A DNA stretch of 64,000 nucleotides. Source: Bolinopsis microptera (lineage: Eukaryota > Ctenophora > Tentaculata > Lobata > Bolinopsidae). The stretch is taken from assembly GCF_026151205.1 (NCBI RefSeq), contig NC_087072.1, positions 8,542,084-8,606,083 of the forward strand, given 5' to 3'. Positions 1-9,298 of this stretch are shown piece by piece. The translations under genes were made by a program, and so were the position numbers. How positions within the stretch are numbered: the first letter of the stretch is position 1; each line of letters begins with the position of its first letter. Under the pieces are notes generated by a model. The model was not told the DNA's origin, ran no database searches, and worked only from the letters and a program-made list of their open reading frames with translations.

Positions 1-433
1 ATCAATTGTTGAGACAATCTATATTGGACAACAGCTCATTAGGGTAAAGGAAAATATTTCTACGAACATAGTGATAGTGAAAAACTTATACAAAGGATAC
101 CACAATGCTGGGAACATACCTCAACCTCTAAGTCGTCCACAAAACGCCACTGAGCTGCAAAATTATGCCACTACTCGATAGATCTGAAGATGTAAAGTGA
201 TTTAAACCTCATTCAGTCCGATAACCATAATATGCCAGAACCACGTGCCTAAGAACAACTTGTTCACTTGAAGAACCGTGGAAATTTCTGGATACTACGA
301 AAAAATACCCATTGTAATTCAGGAGTGTCTGCTTTATACTCGGACGATGAGCCCTCGCTCCTCAGTCCCCACAAAAGATAATCTTTAGAATTATAAAACA
401 CGTGAAAAGCAGTCTTTATGTCGGTCGTGTTAC
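1..433. other. intergenic, no gene seen
   Basis: AT-rich sequence. I see no open frame with recognisable protein similarity and no clear repeat structure before the tRNA-like sequence that follows. Confidence 0.4.
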
Positions 434-770
434 GGCCAGGTAGCGCAGTTGGTTAGCCAGCTTTGCAATCGTGAGGTTGCGGGTTCAAATCCCACTGCCT
501 GCCTGGTCGTGGGGTGAGTGTCGTTGACATTCAGCTAAGGATCGTGAGTGGTCTATGCAGCCCCCCGGTCTACTCAGCCGAATACTCGAGAAATCGGGTG
601 TGAGGGTTAAATGAGGAGCTGCACATTGCAGCAAAGTCTCGGGCGAAGAAAGTATGGTACACACTACCTTAACCGTCACTGGCTAAAAACAAATCCTTCG
701 GCTTCCTGTAATTGGCTGGTTGCACTTGTGTAACAATATGGCTGTTGGAATACTCCGAAGTAAAATAAGT
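434..770 (+). repeat. tRNA-derived SINE
   Basis: The left end has RNA polymerase III internal promoter boxes: an A-box-like TAGCGCAGTTGGTTAG at 441-456 and a B-box GGTTCAAATCC at 482-492. A short T-arm-like stem brackets the B box, and sequence resembling tRNA acceptor ends (GGCCAGG near 434, CCTGGTC near 502) flanks the unit. The anticodon region does not fold into a proper five-base stem, so a tRNA-related SINE head is more likely than a functional tRNA. The downstream non-tRNA body runs to roughly 720-790; its 3' end is not defined by a visible target duplication. Confidence 0.6.
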
Positions 771-803
771 GTCTAGATAAAAAAGTGTGCTCCTTACCCC
801 TTA

Positions 804-968
804 GGCATCGTTCACACATTACGTAATCATTTTTGGAACATTTTTACCCCCCCCCCCCCCCTCCGTAATTAGTTTTACACATGGCTTTTGTGTCAAAATT
901 ACACTATCGTAATCATTCGGAACCCCCCCCCCCCCCCTCAGCTGATTACATAATATGTGAACGACCCC
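804..968. mobile_element. PIF/Harbinger-like MITE with poly-C tracts
   Basis: A 165-bp non-coding unit has about 26-bp imperfect terminal inverted repeats: GGCATCGTTCACACATTACG... at the left and the complement of GGGGTCGTTCACATATTATG... at the right (943-968). It is flanked by the trinucleotide TTA at 801-803 and 969-971, the target duplication expected for PIF/Harbinger or ISL2EU-type elements. It contains two C homopolymers (about 846-861 and 923-937). A related degraded stretch may lie at 29200-29380. Confidence 0.6.
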
Positions 969-1194
969 TTAGTCTCTAGCTTTGTTATCAAAACACGTGT
1001 TAGGACTATCTCCCAAGTTATTCAAGTAAGGGAGGGATTGGCAACTTGGATATATTGGAACACATTGTAAGGTACAATGTTATTTTGGAGATACATCCGT
1101 ATTCCGATGGCACTCTCCCTAAAAATCACTATGAATACTAGAAATAACGTTTATAGATTAAATATAGAAGTCCTGATACAACCCTAGTTCTAAC

Positions 1195-1315
1195 TTGGAT
1201 TGTATCGAATTGTATCGAATTGTATCGAAGTGTATCGATTTGTATCGATTTGTATCGATTTGTATCGATTTGTATCAATTTGTATTGGATTGTATCGAAT
1301 TGTATCAACCCTGTG
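1195..1315. repeat. 10-bp tandem repeat (TGTATCGATT)n
   Basis: About twelve tandem copies of a 10-bp unit TGTATCGA(A/T)T with single-base variants. Overlapping small open frames across it are a by-product of the repeat. Confidence 0.9.
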
Positions 1316-1399
1316 GTTATTATCAAAGTGTATATTATGATCTCTGGCAAGGACAATATAATAATTAAATAGCATCAAAAACATTATCAAGAAGAGCAA

Positions 1400-2205
1400 A
1401 CTAGCACTGAGGGGTTGATCATCAAGAAGGTATGGTCTATGGAAGACTATTGTTCTTAAAGTTAGCGTTAGGGTATTTCAGGAATTTGTCATATCATTGT
1501 ATGATATCATTGTTTATCTTTTAGCTGATATGAAGTACGATTTGAGCACGTACGTCTGTGTAAGACTGCTGTCCTCAAGTCTCCTCTGATCTGCAACTAT
1601 TTAACAAGTGCCAGTTGAAACAATAGAAGGTGTTGCCACAAAATCTACAGAGTATCGATTGAGATTCACAAACAAAGGGGAACAACAAAACTGTAAAACT
1701 TTGCAGCTTTGCCATCAAAGTTATAGTGCAGATCCGAAGGGTGCAGCTCTGTGGATCGAGCGAGGGACTGCTAAATAATCTAAGAGGACCTCTGAATTAT
1801 CATCTGAACTCTACCCTGGCTCTTTAAAACCATTTCTAATAACATTGATGACATTCAATTGTACTTTAAAGCAATTCGCCTTTGTGTACGATAATTATTG
1901 AGCTGCACAACAAAACTGATTTACAGTTTCAGCAGTGACTGAGAACATCAGGCATCCTGCAGCTCACGTATGACAATGATCACGTGCCACCATTCACCAA
2001 TTCACCACAATTTATTTTCAAATCTCACAACTGAGAATAATGATCAGATATTGAGGCTTAAAAATCTAAAAAGTTTTAGAAGTATAACAATTTACAATAG
2101 TCATTGGTAATCACTATTCACAATCAAGTCAAAGCAATAAAAATTAGAATGCCGTAAAACATAAAAGATAGCAAGTTTCTTTGAAATTATGCAAAAATCT
2201 GTCAT
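1400..2205. other. non-coding flank 3' of the Kv gene
   Basis: No recognisable coding sequence. The Kv gene is read leftward and stops at 2210, so the right-hand part of this stretch should hold its 3' UTR and polyadenylation signal. No signal can be assigned with confidence. Confidence 0.35.
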
Positions 2206-2209
2206 CAAA

Positions 2210-4597
2210 TCAAGTTCTCTTTGGATTAATGAATGTTTGCTGAAATTGTTCTTTTTTACCCCCATGTTCCATACCAGTCCACATCAAAATACCTTTACTC
2301 TTCATGAACTTAACAAACTCGTGTAAAATGATGGACAACGGAAGTGCCAAGAAGATCATCCCACACATGATTGACACAGCAGCAACTAGTTTTCCAAGAC
2401 CGGATATCGGGACAATGTCCCCGTATCCAATGCCCGATAGGGTGACAACCGACCACCAAACTGCAGAAGGGATGGAGATTATATCAAGATTTCCAGCCAA
2501 ATGCTCAACATAATAAATCGCCGAACTGAAGACAAGTACCATCATTAGAAAAAGCTCAGAGAGGATCAAGATATCGGTAACATTGTTGCGAAGCAGGAAC
2601 TCAAAAATGAATTGCATCCGGGAAGAATGTCTCACCATTCTGAATATTCTGGTGATTCTTAGAGTTCGGATTATCCGCAGAACAACCAAGCTTTTCACGT
2701 CCCTGTTATCCAGAAGGGAGATAATCTGGGGGAGATAAAAGGGCATCAAAGATATAAGATCACATATATTGTTACCATTTGTTAGAAATGTCTTCACTCC
2801 TCGCATCGTGTTAGGACTGGGCCAGGCAATGAGTCGGAGACAAAAGTCAATGGAGAAAAATACTTGCGTGATTACTTTTACTGTTGCAATTATTTTGGAG
2901 TAAATTGTATTTTTGTTGGAAAGAGAATCTTCGAATCTTTCCTCAGATTCTAAGAATAAGACCACTACGGAGAAAATAACCAAGAAATAATCTAAAATCA
3001 TCCAAGCAGCAGAACAGTTTGAACTTTGAGGATTCGTTAAAAAGAGGTAGAGATTTAGTTTCCTCGATATCCAACGGCTTAGTTCAGGATCAAGCCCCTC
3101 TAACATTTTCTTTCCTTCTTCTTTTTGGGCCTCAACAGAGTCTTCAATGACATCTTCCTCCTCCTCTTTATTACTTTCTTCTACGTATTCTATCTTGAAG
3201 AAGTCTAACTCGAGTCGCAGCAGATCATCTATCTTGCGAAAATTATACGAACTTTGTCTTGAGATATCTTTGTTGGTCATGGTATGAACAAAATCAGCTG
3301 GGATATTGAGCAACCCCGTCTGATAGTATTGTAGGATATATTCAAACAAAAAACGGTTCCTGTCAAAGAAAAAGCACTGCAGATCCATAACATAGTAGTC
3401 AAACAGTTGATCCGAACCCAGAAGAGTGTCGGGATATTGCCTCAAAACTCCGTACTTCACGTAATAGTTCTCCCCTCCGACGTTAATGTTGATTATCTTA
3501 TCTAAATCTTGATTACTTGGTGACAACTGTATGATGTCTAATGGAAGTGGGAATTCCTCCAGTTTGGGGAGATCTTTTGAATCTGTTCCAGAGTTGCCTT
3601 TATGATTGTGGGAAGATATGTAGGGAGGGTTAGAGACGTGATCAATTTCTTCAAGGAACTGTTTTATAGTTTCCGAAACACTACCACTGTAAGTTCCTAG
3701 GAAGCTATCAAATTGATGGTTGGGACGAGCCGGAGATCCAATTTCCACCGGAAACGGTGTTCCAGTTTCCCGTCCTGATGACAATTTTAGCTGGAGGGTC
3801 TTGGGCCGAATTGGGCGCTCACCAAACTCACCAGATCGCACCAAAATTTTGTGGAGATTTGTATCAAACATTGGCGTATCAGAAGAACTATAATCTACCA
3901 ATCTGGAATATTTTAATGTTTCAATAGCAGAGTTGAATGAAAGTAAGTTGTATGAAGTTTCAGCAAAGATATTTTGGTGTTTTTTAGTCTTCTCACGAGC
4001 ATTATAATTCTTTTCCTTCCTCGAACTTGAAGGAATATTTTTAAGATCTTCAACTGGAGCAGCAACTCGTGATTCTGCACTGTGAAACACAGATTGAACC
4101 GACCCGGAAGAATTCGAGGACGTTTCGAGCGAATAATCTGTGGCAGTAAATCCAGTGGAGGGGGGACATGTTGTGGTCGCTGAGGACGGTATTTCTAAAT
4201 CTAACGAATATACCCGGCCGTTATCGCATTCCACTGCATTTCCAAACATAGTCTTTGAGGGGTTGACCAGGCTGACAGAAGATGATTCACATAAGAACAT
4301 CCCATTGTCTGTGATGAGTCCTCCCTCTGCAGTGGTGGCAGTGTTGGAGACACCATGTCTTACCGCAGGCCTTTTACGTGGTGTTTGCTCCAGTGGTTGT
4401 TGCTTTGGTGGTTGTTGCTCCGGTGGTGTATGCTTTGGTGGTGTTTGCTTCGGTGGTGTATGCTTCGGCGTAAGCTTTAAGCTTGTATTTCTGGTATTTG
4501 CGGTGGACCGGAAATGCATGATCAAACTATAATTCCCGAGTACCGAAACGGATAAAACTTCCAGGGAGATAAAAGAAGAAAATCTGTACGGGAACAA
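2210..4597 (-). CDS. Shaker-type voltage-gated potassium channel, intronless
   Basis: This is a 795-codon open frame on one exon. Residues 1-365 are a low-complexity leader with a Pro/Thr/Lys/Gln-rich run (about 43-76). Residues 369-470 match a Kv T1/BTB tetramerisation domain (INVGGENYYVKYGVL). Six membrane segments follow: S1 about 531-550, S2 560-592, S3 608-630, S4 638-657, pore 710-727, S6 736-760. S4 carries six arginines at every third position (641, 644, 647, 650, 653, 656). The filter reads S-G-I-G-Y-G-D (721-727) where most Kv channels have T-T-V-G-Y-G-D. The S6 hinge is A-L-P-L-S rather than P-V-P. By family it should be a plasma-membrane K+ channel acting as a tetramer. The start is uncertain; an in-frame Met at residue 27 is also possible. 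The long leader is unusual for the family. Confidence 0.9.
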   Translation of the reverse strand: MFPYRFSSFISLEVLSVSVLGNYSLIMHFRSTANTRNTSLKLTPKHTPPKQTPPKHTPPEQQPPKQQPLEQTPRKRPAVRHGVSNTATTAEGGLITDNGMFLCESSSVSLVNPSKTMFGNAVECDNGRVYSLDLEIPSSATTTCPPSTGFTATDYSLETSSNSSGSVQSVFHSAESRVAAPVEDLKNIPSSSRKEKNYNAREKTKKHQNIFAETSYNLLSFNSAIETLKYSRLVDYSSSDTPMFDTNLHKILVRSGEFGERPIRPKTLQLKLSSGRETGTPFPVEIGSPARPNHQFDSFLGTYSGSVSETIKQFLEEIDHVSNPPYISSHNHKGNSGTDSKDLPKLEEFPLPLDIIQLSPSNQDLDKIININVGGENYYVKYGVLRQYPDTLLGSDQLFDYYVMDLQCFFFDRNRFLFEYILQYYQTGLLNIPADFVHTMTNKDISRQSSYNFRKIDDLLRLELDFFKIEYVEESNKEEEEDVIEDSVEAQKEEGKKMLEGLDPELSRWISRKLNLYLFLTNPQSSNCSAAWMILDYFLVIFSVVVLFLESEERFEDSLSNKNTIYSKIIATVKVITQVFFSIDFCLRLIAWPSPNTMRGVKTFLTNGNNICDLISLMPFYLPQIISLLDNRDVKSLVVLRIIRTLRITRIFRMVRHSSRMQFIFEFLLRNNVTDILILSELFLMMVLVFSSAIYYVEHLAGNLDIISIPSAVWWSVVTLSGIGYGDIVPISGLGKLVAAVSIMCGMIFLALPLSIILHEFVKFMKSKGILMWTGMEHGGKKEQFQQTFINPKRT

Positions 4598-4940
4598 TTA
4601 TTGTTGTGAAAGTGCTATTAGATTGTGCAGCTGGGTTTCAGTCTTTTTCAGGCTGATTTGATTAACATGAAGCCGTATGCTGAGTCAGGGTGTACAAAAA
4701 TGTTTTAGACGAAAATACCTGGTCTTCTGAGTTCAGCTCATGACGTGTAGCTTTAGACAATAGTAGATTTGCGAAAATTGGAAAATTACATTGAAAGAAG
4801 TACGAACATCAGACATCAGCTAAAACATCATCTCTTATCTACTGCATATTTGATACTGATCGATCACCCAACCAATGAAGGATTTATTTTTGGGTTGTTG
4901 GGCTTGATTGCACGAGTATTCCAATTGATTTTTAAGATCT

Positions 4941-5174
4941 AGTTTCCACCGGAAACGGTGTTCCAGTTTCCCGTCCTGATGACAATTTTAGCTGGAAGGT
5001 CTTGGCCCGAATTGGGCGCTCACCTAACTCACCAGATCGCACCAAAATTTTGTAGAGATTTGTATCAAACATTGGTGTATCAGAAGAACTATCATCTACC
5101 AATCTGGAATATTTCAATGTTTTAATAGCAGAGTTGTATGAAGTTTCAGTAAAAATATTTTGGTGTTTTTTAGT
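4941..5174 (-). pseudogene. partial duplicate of Kv N-terminal coding region
   Basis: About 230 bp repeat the Kv coding segment at roughly 3741-3988 in the same orientation with a few percent divergence, and with a 15-bp deletion relative to the Kv copy between short direct repeats. The peptide corresponds to Kv residues about 205-285. It lacks the T1 domain and all membrane segments, so it is a duplicated fragment upstream of the gene. It is too short to be a gene by itself. Confidence 0.85.
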
Positions 5175-5179
5175 CGAAG

Positions 5180-5800
5180 CCTAAGACTAAGAGTGTTATA
5201 GGAACCGGGCCGACCGGTCTGGGAGTATGGCTTCCGGACCGGAAACGGCCGCGGCCGGATATCGATCAATTTTCCGGATATCAATATATTTTTCCGGACC
5301 GGTACCAGGTGTTAAGAAGAGGAAATTGCCGGAAAATTTGAATTAATCCTTATTTTACGGTTTTTATCAATCATAACATTAACATTAAAAGCAATGTGGA
5401 CTTATACAATAAGACAGTGTTTACAGCTGCAGAGGTCACTGGTCGTTTTGCTGTCCGGGCAGCAGTCACTGTCTGATATATTGTGCGAGCAGAACTAAAA
5501 ACGAGTTGTAATAAAATCAAAACGTATAGTTCAAACACTTACTACGCTTTGCGTAGCACAAATGTAGAGATTGTTCTAGAAATAAAATTAACACCAAAAC
5601 CCCCTAGCTCTCACAATTTCGTGGTGTCGATATAACCGAGGATAATGTCTATAATATTTTTAATGGCGTATGAATATAATGGCCTTTTATTTTAATCCTC
5701 GGTATAAGGGGAGTTAGCAACGGGTTTGCTTGCCACAATAAAGTAAGAACCCTCTGCTTGCAATGCTTATGAAAATTAGCATTGTTTTGTCATTGGTCTG
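5180..5800. other. repeat-like non-coding DNA
   Basis: It contains GC-rich palindromic CCGGACCGG / CCGGATATC motifs (5190-5330) and a small imperfect inverted repeat TATAACCGAGGATA (5631-5644) against ATCCTCGGTATA (5694-5705), MITE-like in spacing. No gene is seen. Confidence 0.4.
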
Positions 5801-5813
5801 GGTAGCTGCTTTG

Positions 5814-5891
5814 ACTCCTTTCTTTGTGTTAGTAACACAAAGACACAAAGAAAGGAGTTTAAAAGACCCGAAAAAATCTCAACGGGTCTTT
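5814..5891. repeat. two adjacent perfect hairpins
   Basis: The first hairpin has 15-bp arms (ACTCCTTTCTTTGTG at 5814-5828, complement at 5844-5858). The second has at least 9-bp arms (AAAGACCCG at 5862-5870, CGGGTCTTT at 5883-5891). They are separated by three bases. In an animal genome these are most likely MITE remnants or palindromes of unknown use. Confidence 0.7.
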
Positions 5892-5997
5892 AAAATTCGC
5901 TGACAGATTGCAAGCTACCATGAGTTCACTGTTCACTGAGAGCACTTTCTGGATGCCCCTTAGCAAGATGCTTCATATCTGGGGGATGGGGTACACT

Positions 5998-6145
5998 TCA
6001 CTTTTTTACACTATTTTACACTACACTTTTGCCTTTTTCGGTGTATGGTGTAGTAAAACGTGTAGTAAAAAAAGTACACTTTTTACACCATTTTACACAA
6101 TTTTACACTATTTTAAGCTATTTTACACTATTTTACACTTTTAAT
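5998..6145 (+). repeat. TTTTACACTA-type short tandem repeats, left block
   Basis: Irregular copies of TTTTACACTA / TTTTACACCA run up to the start of the LINE fragment. Similar copies resume after it at 7925-7990. Confidence 0.7.
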
Positions 6146-6159
6146 TAGTATTACAACTT

Positions 6160-7815
6160 CTCCTCTGTCCCATAACACCTGAAGAAGTTGGCCGTGCTGT
6201 TATGAAGCTGAAATCCGGTAGAGCGTGTGGCCCTGACGGTATACCTAATGAGCTAATGAAAGCTGCTGGATATCCCCTCCACTGTGAGTTGGCTAGGATC
6301 TATAATCTCTCCTTTGAGACCAACACATACATCCCAGCTATTGGAGAAGGTATCCTGACACCCCTTCAGAAGCCAGGAAAACCCCGAGGTCCGATAAAGT
6401 CTATCCGGCCCCTCACATTGCTAAATGGAACTAGAAAAGTCCTATCCCTCGTAGCGTTGAACAGAATCAATTACCACGTTGATATGTACACTGGACCTTG
6501 GCAGGCGGCATACAAGCAGGGTCGCAGTTGTGCTGACCTGGTATGGTCTCAGAGAATGTTGACATCAGTGGTTACCAGGCGCGAGTTTGAGTATAGTAAA
6601 ATCAACATTGACATGACCGCTGCGTTAAATACTATCCGCAGACAGACCATCATCAACCTCCTCATTGATGCAGGATGCTCTAGAGACGACATTCGCCTAG
6701 TTCAGTACCTCCTCTCTAATACAAAGCTCAAGGTGACGGTCAACAGATCTGAGTCTGGTGAATTTGTGATAAATATTGGCGCTTACCAGGGAGACAGTCT
6801 GGCAGGTAAAGTGTTTACATTGACCCTTGCCGGTGCCCTGAATCACATCAGAGCCGTGATCAGTGTCACGATTCCTAGACCGAACCCCCCAGTCTCTGAT
6901 AGAGGCCTCCCGTTAGAGTCCGCCTATGCTGACGATGCTGAGCTTCTGAGTGAAGATGGTCAGAGCCTGGTGAAGATACTAGAGATTGCCAGTGATATAC
7001 TAAAGGATTGGAGTCTCTTTGTTAACGAATCAAAGACGGTGTTTACAAGAGTGTATTTGGCAGATACAGATGCTTTAGATGCCCATGGCAATAAAATTAG
7101 AGGAGATGAAGAGTGGCGAGAGTCAGTGCTATTAGGATCAAAGCTCTGCTCAGAAAGAGATATTGTCAACAGACGCAACAAAGCCAATGTTGCCTTCTAC
7201 ACCTACAAGAAAGTCTGGTTGAATAGTTCTGTTCAGATCAGTGAGAGTAGAAAGCTGAAGCTGTACGAAGCTCTTGTCACTTCAGTGTTGTTGTATAACT
7301 GTAGCAGCTGGGCTGCTCCTGAAACCGTAATGGCATCTGTCGACGTTCTTCAAAGGAAGCATCTGAGACAGATAATCAACACCTATTGGCCTACGGTTAT
7401 CAGTAACGAGAATTTATATAAGAGATGTAATGTCAGACCCCTTACTGAAAGGATCAAGAAAGCAAGATGGAAGATGCTTGGGCACGTTCTCAGAAGCGGT
7501 GATGACACTCCCGCCTTCTTATCTTTCAGATTTGCATGTTTAGGATGTTTTGACTACAAAGGAAGGAGGGGCAGACCTCGTTCAAATTTATTTGATTTAT
7601 TATTAAAAGACATTATGACAAAACAAATTATTGTGATTGTAAATAAAAGATTTAGTTTAAGTAATTTCAACGATTTAGTGTACAAAGCTCATGATAGACG
7701 TCTTTGGAGAAGTTATGGGTGAGTCGAGACTACTCGGCCACTCGATTTTATGATTTAATTTCTATTATCTTGTGTTTGCTGTAAATAGTTGATTAATAAT
7801 AATAATAATTACACT
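6160..7815 (+). mobile_element. 5'-truncated non-LTR retrotransposon (LINE)
   Basis: The unit consists of a reverse transcriptase open frame, a short 3' untranslated part and an (AAT)n tail at 7795-7811, typical of target-primed insertion. No endonuclease domain is present, so the copy is 5' truncated. Its RT differs clearly from those of the two CR1/L2-like LINEs elsewhere in the window; I cannot name its clade. Confidence 0.8.
6202..7722 (+). CDS. LINE reverse transcriptase, C-terminal ORF
   Basis: The 506-codon frame starts inside the RT (GPDGIPNELMKAAG, RT region 2a/3). It keeps the motif A aspartate (NIDMTAALNTI), though the usual aromatic and second Asp of AFD are replaced. It keeps a region B-like AYQGDSLAGKVF and the motif C SAYADDAELL with both catalytic Asp. 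The C-terminal third (LYEALVTSVLLYNCSSWA and KARWKMLGHVLRSGDD) is the thumb/connection of this LINE type. The ORF is open to its stop, but the N-terminus and endonuclease are missing, so it cannot be autonomous. The annotated ATG is simply the first in frame. Confidence 0.8.
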   Translation: MKLKSGRACGPDGIPNELMKAAGYPLHCELARIYNLSFETNTYIPAIGEGILTPLQKPGKPRGPIKSIRPLTLLNGTRKVLSLVALNRINYHVDMYTGPWQAAYKQGRSCADLVWSQRMLTSVVTRREFEYSKINIDMTAALNTIRRQTIINLLIDAGCSRDDIRLVQYLLSNTKLKVTVNRSESGEFVINIGAYQGDSLAGKVFTLTLAGALNHIRAVISVTIPRPNPPVSDRGLPLESAYADDAELLSEDGQSLVKILEIASDILKDWSLFVNESKTVFTRVYLADTDALDAHGNKIRGDEEWRESVLLGSKLCSERDIVNRRNKANVAFYTYKKVWLNSSVQISESRKLKLYEALVTSVLLYNCSSWAAPETVMASVDVLQRKHLRQIINTYWPTVISNENLYKRCNVRPLTERIKKARWKMLGHVLRSGDDTPAFLSFRFACLGCFDYKGRRGRPRSNLFDLLLKDIMTKQIIVIVNKRFSLSNFNDLVYKAHDRRLWRSYG

Positions 7816-7921
7816 TAACAAAATTATCTTCTAACAATCTTCTTTTTTCCTATTATTTTCCTATCAGTCTTCACAGTTCACATAGTACATTTCCAAAGGT
7901 AAAACATACCTTTGGTGAGAA

Positions 7922-7995
7922 AAAATGTCACTTTTTTACACTTTTTAAGGCTATTTAGGCTATTTAAGGCTATTTTACACTACACTTTTTTTTGC
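7922..7995 (+). repeat. TTTTACAC-type short repeats, right block
   Basis: This stretch continues the repeat type that precedes the LINE, mixed with GGCTATTTA units. The two blocks suggest that the LINE inserted into, or carries with it, a simple-repeat region. Confidence 0.6.
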
Positions 7996-7999
7996 TGGA

Positions 8000-9190
8000 A
8001 CAGGACTGGAACTGGATTCAGCCGGATATCCGGTTATCATCATCATCATATGTTTTTTTATTCATATCTTTTTGATAATAAGCTATTGAATTTGAACAGT
8101 AGAATTAATAAAATTCGAAGTTAAACTCACCAGCTCATGCCCAATTCTCCGCACTCAACACTGCAGCACATAACAATAGGGGTCGTGGCTCTTTCCCAAA
8201 TCACCCTCGTAGCTTCATGGCCGTTACTCCTCTTCTTCTAGCGACATCATGGTCGCTGACTGGAGCCCTCTCCAAGGAACATGCCTTTTACTGCCATCCT
8301 CTGATTCATCCCAATATCAGCATGGAATTGATTTACATACTCCTGCACTGGTTACAATTTAACTTTGGTATTTAAAATATGCTTAAATTTTCTCAGATCT
8401 ATTTTGATAACTGTCAGACATGCAGTGAACCAGGCGACTTTTTAATATTGTACGAAATTTAGCAATCATCATGTTATTTCAGTAGGCTGTAAGTCAAAAT
8501 TAAAACAATTTTGTTAGTAGAAAATGAACTCACATAATCGGAAATTAACTACAAAACGTGCAAAACTCAAAAATTATTTATAAATTACAGAACGTGCAAT
8601 TTCATAGTTCACACTTCACAGTAGTATTAATAAAAGAGTTGGGATATTGTCACTGAAGTTTACGGAAATACATTATGTCGTTCGTGCATAAAATTTGAAT
8701 TATATTGTAAGCATAACGAGAGAAATCACTAAAGTAAATCAAGTATTAACTCTTATCTGCAATTCTACAATAACATTAAATAACAATATAACATATTAAT
8801 GCTAACTTTAGTTAGAACAATGGAATACAAAGGAGTAAGATCTTCAAAATTAATGAATAGCGTCAGTCATGTCAGTCTAATGTACCTAAAGTAAGTATAA
8901 GTATACCTAAATTCTCAAGACAATAAAAACTATTAAAGTTTATTTTAACTGGTTCCGGACTCTGCAGACTTATCTAATCTTCTTACAGTCCACCCGGGGC
9001 CACACAACGCCTGCTAGAAAATCTAGAACATTCTAGAACAATCTAGACGTTACATTCGATCAATACCACTACAATATCTAACATGATCAATGATATCCTT
9101 CATCGATATCTCGTGTTTCACATCTTAATTTCCAACTGAATAAATAGTCCCAACTAGCACTCTAAGGGAACAGCAGACCTGGTTGTCTCT
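8000..9190. other. non-coding; possible old copia remnant
   Basis: At 8160-8340 the plus strand can be read, with frameshifts, as a gag-to-protease-like stretch (RGRG then ADWSPLQG...). The minus strand near 9050 begins TGTAACGTCTAG, a plausible LTR start. Both readings are weak. Otherwise no gene is seen. The left part lies 3' of the kinesin gene. Confidence 0.2.
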
Positions 9191-9196
9191 TCCCCC

Positions 9197-9298
9197 TCAC
9201 ATCATGACGCAGGCCTTGCTACCAGCTGCTTTGCTGACTATAGGAGCTTCCCCGTCAACCCCCGTCATAGCGCCTACCAACTTCTGGGCTTTTATCAC
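9197..9298 (-). CDS. last kinesin exon encoding the CaaX-like tail
   Basis: The exon begins after acceptor AATACAG in phase 0, encodes 33 residues and stops at TGA (9197-9199). The last four codons, TGC GTC ATG ATG (9200-9211), give C-V-M-M. In known prenylated proteins a Cys four residues from the end, two aliphatic-like residues and terminal Met direct protein farnesyltransferase. Two lysines lie within nine residues upstream. The motif is seen directly; lipidation is inferred. Confidence 0.7.
   Translation of the reverse strand: MIKAQKLVGAMTGVDGEAPIVSKAAGSKACVMM

Noticed and set aside
434-508. Functional tRNA gene
   Set aside because: A and B boxes are present, but the anticodon stem does not pair and a long SINE body follows.
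4140-4532. 130-codon plus-strand frame rich in Gly/Cys/Val repeats
   Set aside because: It is the antisense shadow of the Pro-rich Kv leader; the repeat on the coding strand explains it.
5814-5891. Bacterial-type intrinsic terminators
   Set aside because: The hairpins resemble terminators, but the surroundings are clearly animal DNA with spliced genes; no bacterial genes are nearby.
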